Positions 38,001-50,000 of a stretch of DNA of 64,000 nucleotides are shown here, one piece after another (positions within the stretch are counted from its first letter, which is position 1; every line of letters starts with the position of its first letter). Source of the DNA: Enoplolaimus lenunculus. Its lineage: Eukaryota > Nematoda > Enoplea > Enoplida > Thoracostomopsidae. The stretch lies in contig JASANG010001941.1 in the NCBI GenBank assembly GCA_030248215.1, forward strand, positions 62,001 to 126,000, in the 5' to 3' direction. Under the pieces are notes generated by a model. That model had not been told where the DNA came from, made no database searches, and was given only the letters and a program-made list of their open reading frames with translations. The position numbers and the translations under genes were made by a program.

Positions 38001-41000
38001 GGCCCCAGGCAAGTTTACATTGCGGATACAGCCGCCATAGCATAGTTTTATCCATAGCATAGTTTTATCAATTTCTACATCTTGTAGCAATGCCTAAGCC
38101 TAACTTAAGTTCTAAAAGAGACTAGGTGGAACCAGGGACTCCCTTAAGGTGTGGTTTTGATTTAGGGTTTTATTTTATGTTTTAGTTTTTAGTTTGAAAA
38201 AGGTTTAAGAGTGGCAGAACCACCTACAAGACTCTAATATTAGGCATACAGAATGAAAACATGAATATTAATTATTAAGTATGTGGTAGCTTAAAAGAAT
38301 AATCATTCTGAAAACAACATTAATCTTTACCTAACGCATCTGTAACCCATATTTCAACCGGGCCCGTAGCCAGATGTCGGTCAAGGGCGTTCAGCCTCGT
38401 TTGGAAACCTTTTGTATTCCCTAGAAAATTTTCAACCATGCTTGTATTAAAGTCTTCGAAACTTCTTGCATGCCCCTTGTGAAAACTTTTTAGCCACTAC
38501 AGCAGCAAGGTGAGTTTGCTACGCGCCTGATTTGAATTGAATTAAAATTTTACTTTCAGGTACTCAAACACAAGAATATCGATGTATAAATACAGATTCC
38601 GGTGAACTGGCGAATAATGACAATTGTGATGCTTCAACAAAACCTTCGGATAATATTCGACAATGCAATGTACATTGTACTATCAGGTATTAATATTCAT
38701 TTGGCTTAATTATAATATTGTATTACGAATAAGATCGGCAGAGGACATTAATTTTTGTACGACGTAGTGCGGTTCATGTAAAGATCAGGGACGCAACGTT
38801 TTTCTGCGGGACTGCCATGGACTAAGCTTAAACTTTATATATATTTTTTTTGTTCAGGCTTAGGCTTAGGCTTAGGAATAAACTTAATCTTACGCTTAGG
38901 CTTTGGCAAAGGCATAGTCTTATTAATAAACTTATACTACTGTTTGATGGTTATCGAGTTTACGGTTTTACCTTAAGCCTTACACTATACTTATGTCCAC
39001 TTCTGTTCTAGTATTCCGTAGAAACCCTTGTTTATATGAATGCCTAATTTCTGCTTAGAGCTCAAAATTGTTGTTCTAAACTATTCATATCAGCTTGTTC
39101 CTACCTAATTACTTTAAACGAAACTGCAACAATTCGTCGGCCGACAAGTCGTTGAACAACAACTCGTTGTTTACCGGTAGGTACGACGCCTCGTCGGCCC
39201 GATTATTTGTCACCCGGTTTAGGCTTAAATGCTTAAATCAGGAAATTTTCCGTTATCACCCAACCTGCGTTTGCCCAAAAATGGATTGATTTTGAAAATT
39301 TTCGCATATTTGAGCTTCTCATGACCTCCTGCGATTATTTCACTCCCAGATTGGAGTTTTTGAAAATATAGATTTTTAAGGTCCTAGCGCCCCCCTTCTT
39401 CGGACCCGAATAAGTTTTTGTCGAAAAGTTGGAAACATTAGTCGAGCGGTGTTAAATTTTCCGCTATCAGACATTTGGCTAGCTAGTGACGGTCAAATAA
39501 CTGGTTTGGCGCCGTCATAAATCGTTGTGAAGCGCGTCAAATCAGTTATTTTCGTTGCCAAACGTCTGTTTTCGGAAAATTTAGCACAATTCGACTCAAC
39601 TATGCAAGCCGCGTCAAATGGCATATAACTTGTATAACTTTTTGACGAAAAAAATTTTTGGGTCGTAAGGGGGAAGAATTTTGTGGGACCTCAAAAATCC
39701 AAGTTTTGAACAATTCCACTTTCAGTATGGAATGATCAGGGGAGGTCATGAGAAGCTCAAATATGCAAAAATTTCAAAATCCAACCATTATTGTGCAAAC
39801 GCATGCCGGGATGGCGAATAACGGAAAAAACCCTGGATCAATGGGATCGCCGGAATGTCGCGAGAAGAAGTTGTCGGTCGATAAATGGTCGTAGATTCAC
39901 TTTAATCAAATGAAACATTACATTACGGAGAAATGTTAACATAAATTCCGAATTACAGTTTACCCAAATGCAACGATGACTCGGGATTATATAGCGGCTG
40001 CAGTTCAAAAGTTCAAAAAGATTAATTTTTGAATTTTTAATTTCGTACGAGTGTTATTTAAATTGTACGTATCAGCCTACTCTTTGTTAAACCGTTGCTA
40101 ATTTGTCAGCTGTGCCCCATTCACATGTGCAAGATTTTCCAGCGAGAACTCGCAACTGCAACTTGTACGAAATACTTGCAGCAGCATTTTCAAAGGAACA
40201 TTCCGATTGACCAATCAGACTGCAGGTGCAAGAAATTCAAGTCACTTACAACTGCGTTCACAGATGCGAATGAAATTAAATAGCATAAATTCCAGTGAAT
40301 AATTTGCAGCTGCAAGAACTTCATAGCTGCTTTGTGGCCAAACTTGTGCGTGTAAGTTGCACTCGCAAGATCTTGCTGCAAAAAATTGAACGTGTGAATA
40401 GCGCTTTACGATAACTTAAAACTTTTCGAGTCTGATCATAATCAAAATAACAGAGTTTGTAACCTTGTAGGTCGTTTTAAGTACCCACCTGAGAAAAGTT
40501 ATCGAGTTTATTTCTGTATAAATCGCTCATTTTCAGATGGGAAGCAACACCTGTCGGTCCTTGTAGCTCACCTTGCGGTTCTCCAGCTTCAACACAACTT
40601 CGTCGAGTGATCTGTATACTGACATACCGCAACCGGGCGTTATCTCAACCCGTTGATCCGCGTCATTGTTCACATTTACCTGGGCCACCGACTCGAATCC
40701 CGTGCACGCAAAAGTGTCACAAGACAGCCGTTGAATCCGACAAGCAACATAACAGTTTCAAAGACACCTCATGGTTGTATACTGGATGGACAGAGGTAAA
40801 TTAAATTTAAAATGTTAAAATTTATTGATGTGTTAGCTATGTTTTTAGTTGAAAGTCACTTTGAAAATAGAACGGAGTCAACCCGCAACTCTTACGTGCC
40901 GTAAAGTCGCTGTTTGCAATTACATCATAAATAGAATTACACACTGTAAATTCCAGAGAGTTTATTTTTAACTCAGAATGAGTTGAATCACTCAGGTTCA

Positions 41001-44000
41001 GTTAGCTATCGCAACTTATAATTTTGAGTTGATTCAGCTCATTGTAATTTAATTAATCAACTCACCCAGAGTCAACTCAACTCAAAGTGAGAATCAGCTC
41101 CACTCAAAGTGAGTTAAAGTTAACTTTTATTAACTCCGAATTAACTATTCGTCTAAATTGATTAATTAACTCATTGGAATTTACAGTACAGTATTATACT
41201 GCAAGTTGTGGTTTATAGAATACATTTTCATTTCAACAATAACTTGGGCACACCATCCGTGTCACGTCGTAATAAAATAAAACCTATACAAAAAGGGCAT
41301 TGACTGGGTTTCTGAAACCGTATTTAAGTACGACTTAGTACTTAAGCGCTTGCTATGTAATTACTCCATTTTGTCGTTTTTAAAAGCGTACTTAAGTTAA
41401 TACTTCAGTTGATGACTAAATTTGATATATTACAAATTAACAGTTCAGACATACCAACCTTGGTCTAATTAAACTTGTAGACTCACAGTGCCTCTTATAT
41501 TATATATAAAGCAAAACTATTACTTTCTTGTGATGACAACGGCTCATATTTGGCGTTTATTTGTTTTCGCTCGAAAATTTAAGTAAGTCGACAACTTAAG
41601 CAATTAAGCACAACTTAAGTAAATACTTAAGTAAGATTTCAGAATCCCAGCCATTGAATTTCTCGGACACAGACGGTGTGTACTCAAGCTGTTACACTTG
41701 ATATCGATTAGCCGTTAGCACATGCCATGCGTGGCCAATAAAATACAACCTATACTCAACTTTTTGTCAAAACTTGTAACATGTTGCACTGTAAATTCCA
41801 GTGAGTTGATTAATCAACTAAGAGGGAGAATTAGTTATTTTGGTCATTTCTGACTTAATAGCACTAAACTTATTTTATTCCTTGGGAGTTGGTAAATAAA
41901 TTTCGAATGAGTTAAACAAATTTACAATTTTGAGTTCTGAAAGACCTAATTCAGAGCTCAGACTTCGGAGTGGATTGAACTCATTTTGAGTTAAAATCAA
42001 CTCACTGGAATTTACGGTGTGCACGCAAGTTAGCGTGAGATAGTCATACTATTTTTAGTGTTCTACATCCTGCGGTCTACTTGGTACACAGTCACGAACG
42101 TCGATGTGTGTTTCGAGTAATGGTACCCAACTTGAATCGACACAGTGTCAACATGTTCCCCTCGAAGATATCGAACGTGGCTGCAACATTAATGTTCCAT
42201 GCCCACACTGGGTGTACGGACATTGGTCAGAGGTAAACCATTGATTGTCTTCGACGGCGGATCTAAAAAAATCAGAGCGGACTACGGCCTGCGTGTATAG
42301 AAACGTCGGATTGGTAAGAAACGAACGCGCTCTTGTACATTTTCCCACCACAGTTTTAGTTAATATTTAGGCTTATTGCAGGGTTGTACGAACAGTGTCG
42401 GTTAAAATTTGTGATTAGTTTAAGTAAACTTGTGAATGATACGAAATACAGTGATATTTTATTGATATAAGCAAACGTTTAGGCACGGGCTTCGGTAAAC
42501 GTTTTTCAAAACCTAAGCCGAAGCCTAATGATAAGCCTATGGAGGGAAAGTGCTTCAAGAGCCAAGGATGGATACGGAGTGGTATGTACGAGTACCGTGA
42601 GAAAATCGAGGTTTTGAACCAATGTTTTCTACTTAGAGGTCAAGCATCTTTTATCGCTCGCTGTGGTCAGTTGTAAACGTCTGTGTCAAAACATTGTGGT
42701 TTGTGACATTGGCTGAGTTTCTGAAATCCTATACTTGTACGACTTAGTACTTGAATACGTGCTAAGTAATTACTTAACCATATTGTCGTTTTTAAAAGCT
42801 TGCTTAAATCAAGCATGCACTTGGGTCGCTGACTAAATTTGATATATTGCAGATTACCTACTCAGGCATTCTATTATTTACGCGTGCTTAATCAATCGAA
42901 AGTTCTAAAATATTTTTTATTGAAGATGAAGAAATTTTCTAATTTTTTACACTTATGGTTTCAACAGAAACTAAAACGAAAGTATGTACAACCCATGTAA
43001 GTTTGATAGGTGCACCATACATCAACTGGACTCCAATAGAGTAAGTTTAAGCTTTAGACTAATTTTTGAAATAGTTTCAACTTTCGTTTCGGAATTATTT
43101 TTTATACTACGGTTACGTTCCTCAAAGTAACATTGGCCGTATATTTGTTCTTTTTAGTGTTCTCATTCATGTGACGGTGGTGTTCGTATTCGAACAGTTG
43201 TTTGCGGTCAAGGCAACTCTGACGAAGGCACAAATAATTCAGGAGCCATTTTGGATAGCGCCCGTTGTGATGGAACCCAAAAACGTGCCGAACGAGAAAC
43301 ATGCAACGAACATCTGTGTACACAATGGAAGCACGGAAATTGGTCAAAGGTTAGCAGTTTACTGGACATTTGTCGATATTCTCAAATGTGAGTAGCACCT
43401 AAGGCCCATGACGTAGGCTTAGGCTTAGGAATACGCTTTTGCAACGCTTAGACGTAGGCTTAGGCTTAGGAATACGCTTTTGCAACGCTTAAGCGTAGGC
43501 TTAGGCTTAGGAATACGCTTTTGCAACGCTTAAGCGTAGGCTTAGGCTTAGGAATACGCTTTTGCAACGCTTAAGCGTAGGCTTAGGCTTAGGAATACGC
43601 TTTTGCAACGCTTAAGCGTAGGCTTAGGCTTAGGAATACGCTTTTGCAACGCTTAAGCGTAGGCTTAGGCTTAGGAATACGCTTTTGCAACGCTTAAGCG
43701 TAGGCTTAGGCTTAGGAATACGCTTTTGCAACGCTTAAGCGTAGGCTTAGGCTTAGGAATACGCTTTTGCAACGCTTAGACGTAGGCTTAGGCTTAGGAA
43801 TACGCTTAATCTACTGTTACGGCCCTTAAAGTAACATTGGCTGCGCTCAGTGTCACAGTCACCCGTACGGCGCCGTCCGTCACCCGTACGGCACCCGTGC
43901 GTCACCGTCGGTCACCTACGCCAATGTGCGGTATCGTACGTGAATTACGCACGTACGAAACTGTATTGTGACGCACGGTGACAGACGGCGAAGGACGGCG

Positions 44001-47000
44001 CCGCACAAGTATAGCGGAACCCTAAGGGGCATAACACGGTTTGCAGAACCCTGTTCCCCCATGTCGAATGCGTTTTGAATTTATCTTCAATCCTCATTTG
44101 GTTCCGCCGATATCTGCTGATCTCTAGTAGTTAGAAACTGAAATCCATCCGCTTTTATTTGCCATGCGAGGTAGTTTAATTTGATTTTTGATGATTTTAC
44201 GAGCCTTCGCGAGGAATTTCAAGATCACTGAAGTATACTGCAAAAAATGGTGAGTCAAATTGACTCTCACCAAAATAGACTCTACGGCACTACACAAACT
44301 GAGTCAAATTCGACTCCACCAGAGTCAGTTCGACTCACTGAGTCGCACGTTTGACTCTGGCGGGGTCGAATTTGAGTCTGTATGTGTAGTCCCTTGAAGT
44401 CTATTTCGGAGAGAGTCAATTTGAGTTACGAGTTTTTGCAGTGTGTCCAGCTCTTCAATCCTCAGATGTAATATATGTTTCCAACTTAGTGAGTGCTTGA
44501 TCAATCTGAACCAGTAGATCGAACTTGTGCTGAAGACCTTTTTTCTAGAGTCTTTTATTATTTGGAGAACAATCCACAGACATAAATCGAGTGCCCCAAC
44601 AAAATAACTCTTTAACCCGAGTTTCATTGGTGAGTCGATTAGGGTTTTGCGCAGCTCAATACTGCTCTTTTTGTCCGACAGAGACCGTGCACATACGGTG
44701 TAAACAAATCAGGTAAATTTTAATAGCAAAACTTTCTCGAACACCGACGCCTCGAACCAAAATCGATGCCAGAAACTGAACTCGTTTGCATATTCAAATC
44801 ATATGTGTATGTCGTGAAAATAATCGGTAGCTATGTAATTTTGCAGTAAATTTTTCAGTGTTTAATCTCATGCGGGGGCGGCAATCAATCAATGAAATTT
44901 GGCTACGCCACTCGTAGCGCACAATGTGTCAACAGCCGTGGTAAAATAGTCAAAGACGCTCAGTGTAATGCTGCCATGAGACAACTCACAAAGCCTTGTT
45001 CAGGGCTGGTCAGCGAATTGTGCCCACAGTGGAACACTGGTCAATGGTCACAGGTAAGATGTATAGTGGAACCTGATTGGTTCATCTTATGGAGGGCAAA
45101 CGATGCAGGGCAAAACATATCGCCATTACAGTATGCTATTTTCTCAAGCTTAATGCCAAGCTCAAGGTCTATATATATTCTATTATTCAAGCAGTGTCGG
45201 CGGAAGCGCCTCCACAACGCCCCCAACTGGGATACTAACCCGTGGCGGGCCAATTTTGGCGAATTTCTTTCGCTGACCACGAAGTTGTACAGCTGTGAAA
45301 CGGTTTAATTGCCGCTTGCTTTCAGAGCTGTTTGGGGGGGGGCGACTATTGTAACGTCGGCCCTGTATTCAAGTCATTGAGGCGCCAGATTTCTGGTGCA
45401 AGTGAATCGACGTATGGAACCGTAATTTTTCATAATCTGTATAAGTTCCAGCCGAAGGTTGAGCTGAAATGAGCATAACTTTAGTGCGTAGATGGTCAAA
45501 TTTTAAGACAGAAATTAAGCTAAGGGGTGCATTTTGTCTAACATAAATGTCAGTAGCAGATTGACTAAAAGCAACTTTGAGTTTGTAGTGTTCAGCATCG
45601 TGCGGTAACGGATGGAAAACCAGGAATGTGACTTGTTCGCTATCAACCAACAATCGTCAGATTCATTATTCTTCAGTCGAATGTTCAAAACAAAACAAAC
45701 CTCACGCCAAACAACGTTGTTCTGCCATGAAATGCCCGTTTTGGAAGCCTGGAAAATGGACTGACGTATGCTTATCGGCACTTTTGTAGTTTATCCCCAC
45801 CACTACGCAAATGTGAGAGTGGATTCCTGCACCCCTGCGATTCGGGTGCGTAGCCAAGGGGGGGGGGGGGGGCAGGGAGGGCTCAGCCTCCCCTGTAAAA
45901 ATTTTGGCCCGCCTAGAAAATTTTTAACCTTGCTTGCAAGTCACTTCAAACCCTTGAATGCCCCTCCTAAAAATTTTTTAGCTCCCCTAGCATAGTGAGC
46001 TCACTAAGGGCCTGGTGCGATTTGAAGGGATACTAGGAACGATGGGGTGCTACCGTCCCAAAAGCTCGCACTGAGCATTTATTATTGAAAAAGCTAAAAT
46101 TACCGAAACAAATTTGAACTGTTTTGGCTCTAAGTATGAGAAGCTTACAACAAAATTGTTACGGTGGCGGAACCCTGTTTCACTATGGGTGGAACTACAA
46201 AAGTGTCAGATTTTTTATCTGTGTAAGCCTGTGATTCGAGATACAGCTGTGGGTATCAAGAATGAAAGCATACGTCGGCCCATGCAAAGATCAGGGGCGG
46301 AAGGTTTTTCTGTGGGACTGCAATAAAGTAAGCGTAAGCTTTAGATTAATTTTTTGCTTGGCTTAGGCTTAGGCTTAAAAATATGCCCATTCTTACGTTT
46401 AGGTTTTTAGGCTTAGGCTTAGGCTTAGGAATTTGCTCATAATACTGTTTCGCCCCTGTTCTTTACATTGGCCCATCCGTCAGGGGCTGACGGTAGTTTT
46501 AGCTAACCTTAGAAAATTTCAGATTCGAAAAAAATTATTTATTACAAAAGAAGTTTACTAAAAAGCAATATATCATTCGTCGGATGTGGATGTTTGTGAT
46601 TAGAGTGATTAGATCAGCTTGCGTACAATTATGAAAATAAGCACTCTAAAGCCAGCGCCGTGCTTATAACAATGTAAAACTGTTCTATATCTATTAACCT
46701 GATTATTCCGTGCTATTAACGCATATTTCAAAGATATTATAATCTTGTGTGGCACCAAAAAGCCGACGGTTAAGTGTTTTTGAGGCAAAATTTAGTTTCC
46801 GGTCAAATCGTTTTATTTTAAGTGTTCTCAATCGTGTGGTTCTGGCAAACAAACACGACAGCTTCGATGTATTCGGCATCGGAAACCGGTCAACGCATCG
46901 TTTTGTGGCAATTATACTAAACCTGCAACTGTGAAGGACTGCCATTTAGGCCGATGTGCTCAGTGGGAAGTTGGACCGTGGGAATCGGTAATATTTGTTG

Positions 47001-50000
47001 TTTTTTCCCACGCATTTGGATTTAATAATGCCAAAAAATTTTGCGCATAACCCTTTCGGCCCATGTTACTTTTACGGCCGTCCCGGTTTGTGGTGGGTCT
47101 GTAAAAAAGTAGGCTTACATTCTAGACTACATTTTTTTGCTTCGGCTTAGGCTTAGGCTCAGGCTTAGGTTTAGGCTTATGAATACGCTTAATCTACTGT
47201 TACGGCCCTAAAAGTAACATTGGCCTCCCTTTCAATAGGGTTTCCTAAAGATTATTGGTTCTGGAAAGCGCAAAGCATTCATAGATTTTGCATAAAACCT
47301 TTTCAGTGGATATAAAATATCGTTTCATGTGAAAATTTTAGCAACTGCAAGCACCTGTGTGGTGATTGTTTTCAGCCCATTTTCAGCATTTACATGATTG
47401 CTGAAATGCGGTACATTGGAGGGTAGGATCCGGGCCCCGTAGCCAAGGGGGGCGAGGGTGGGCTCAGCCCCCCCTGGAAAAATTTTGGCCCTGCCTAGAG
47501 AATTTTCAACCTTGCTTGTGACTCATTGAAAACCATTGAATGCCCCTCCTGGAAAATTTTCAGCACCTCTAGCAAGGTGAGCTGCCTACGGTCCTGGTAG
47601 GGTCCCGTTCAAAAAAAGACATAAGCTTCGATCAAAGCTCGATATTTACCTCAAGATTAGTCAATCAAAGCTCGGTATTTACCTCAAGATTAGTCGATCA
47701 AAGCTCGGTATTTACCTCAAGATTAGTCGATCAAAGCTCGGTATTTACCTCAAGATTAGTCGATCAAAGCTCGGTATTTACCTCAAGATTAGTCGATCAA
47801 AGCTCGGTATTTACCTCAAGATTAGTCGATCAAAGCTCGGTATTTACCTCAAGATTAGTCGATCAAAGCTCGGTATTTACCTCAAGATTAGTCGATCAAA
47901 GCTCGGTATTTACCTCAAGATTAGTCGATCAAAGCTCGGTATTTACCTCAAGATTAGTCGATCAAAGCTCGGTATTTACCTCAAGATTAGTCGATCAAAG
48001 CTCGGTATTTACCTCAAGATTAGTCGATCAAAGCTCGGTATTTACCTCAAGATTAGTCGATCAAAGCTCGGTATTTACCTCAAGATTAGTCGATCAAAGC
48101 TCGGTATTTACCTCAAGATTAGTCGATCAAAGCTCGGTATTTACCTCAAGATTAGTCGATCAAAGCTCGGTATTTACCTCAAGATTAGTCGATCAAAGCT
48201 CGGTATTTACCTCAAGATTAGTCGATCAAAGCTCGGTAATTACCTCAAGATTAATCGCAAAAGTATACATTACTGCGCTTATAAATCTTCATGGCTGTGT
48301 GATACTCAAATGCTTAATTCTTATCAGTTTAAAATTTTTGCGACTATTATTTTGCTGGTTCGAATGGTATAAATTATAATTTAAATATAGTGAATTTTAC
48401 TATTTTAATAGTCTTAAGAACAATACTACTTAGGGTTGCGCTATACTTGCTGCGCGCCGCCGGACGCCGCCGCGCGTCTCCGGGCGCCGGCACGCGGCGC
48501 TGTGAAACTTTTTGTAACACGTTACCGCACGCCGCTGTGCGCTGGAGCGTGGCGGCGTGCGGCGACGGGCGGCGTCGTGCGGCGGCAGCGAACGGATGTC
48601 CGGCTCAATAAAGTATAGCGCAACCCTGCAGAGTATATTTATGACCTGTTCGAAGTTTTTTTCTACTGCGATGCGGGGTCGGGGGATTCGACTATTTTCA
48701 GTGTTCATCAAGTTGTGGCAACGACGGCCTGCGGATTCGAAAAGTTTTCTGTCGCTATCCGCAAAGTGACAAAATTTTACCTCCGGTTCATTGTGACATA
48801 GCGATGAAACCTGACATTTATGAACCAGTAAGTTCTTATTACACAGTCGTGATCGAGCCTTGACCTCGGTGGCCCAGGAGACTCAGCCCCCCTGTTTGCA
48901 TCTAGAATATTTCCAAACCTTGCTTGTAAGTCAACGAAAACCTTGTAAGTCAACGAAAACCTTGTAAGTCAACGAAAACCTTGTAAGTCAACGAAAACCT
49001 TGTAAGTCAACGAAAACCTTGTAAGTCAACGAAAACCTTGTAAGTCAACGAAAACCTTGTATGTCTCTCCTGAAAATTTTTTAGCCCCTCTAACAAGGTG
49101 AGCTGGTTACAGGCCTGGTGGTAGCCTGAAGAGCTTTGAGTACGCATTGCATACATTGTATATGCACGAAGACTAGCATGTCTCACATGCTTACATGTCA
49201 CAATTTTGAACAAGGTCGTCCCTTGATCATCCATCCTATTTTTGACTGGATACCGTGTTCAAAGTGCGGATATTTGCCATGGCATTCATGGCGTAGCGCA
49301 CATGTCAGTCTATGTGCGATCGCTCGGGACGTCAGACCCTTTTATGACGCTGGAAAAGAAGGCATACAGGGATGGTCGGACTCTCAGTCTACGGATCTTT
49401 TGAGCGACTGCTCTGCCACTGCTACACGATACCCGCCTTTTTAACTGCTTTTTACTATATATGTCGACCGTATGTTGCTGACTAGCATATTGCACAATGT
49501 GCATTGCATATATTGCATATGCACCAGAACAATCAAGCATGTCTCACAAGCTTACAACATACAATTTATAATTAAAACATTATGGACCCTAATTTAAAAA
49601 ATAGCTTACAATATTGTATAAATTCAGTATTAAAGTCAATTAAAACGAAACAGAGATGATCTTTTATACCTCACCAATGGATTTTAAATATACTAACTGT
49701 ATTCAAAAATTTGCTTTCAAACAAAAATAGTTTATCAAAATCCGTTCAGCGGTTCCTGAGATGGTTTTCGGACGGACAGACGGAAATATATGTACTCCCC
49801 AAAGCAAAAATCAACCATCTACGCACAATAATAATTTGGAAAAGCATTGCGGTTTCAGAACGATATCGGATTATCCATGCCAGGCCTGTTGCCACCTCAC
49901 ATAGGTGTTGGAACGTTAAAAAAATTTCACATGGGCAAACAAGGGTTATCGAAGGCTTACAAATAAGCTTAACAACTTTCTATTGGAGGGCAAAATTATT

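Noticed and set aside
47634-48254. Regular 33-bp repeats as a CRISPR array
   Set aside because: There are no variable spacers; the repeats are directly contiguous and lie in an intron of an animal gene.
48390-48769. Arg/Ala-rich open frames on both strands
   Set aside because: These are the GC-rich arms of a family I palindromic element.
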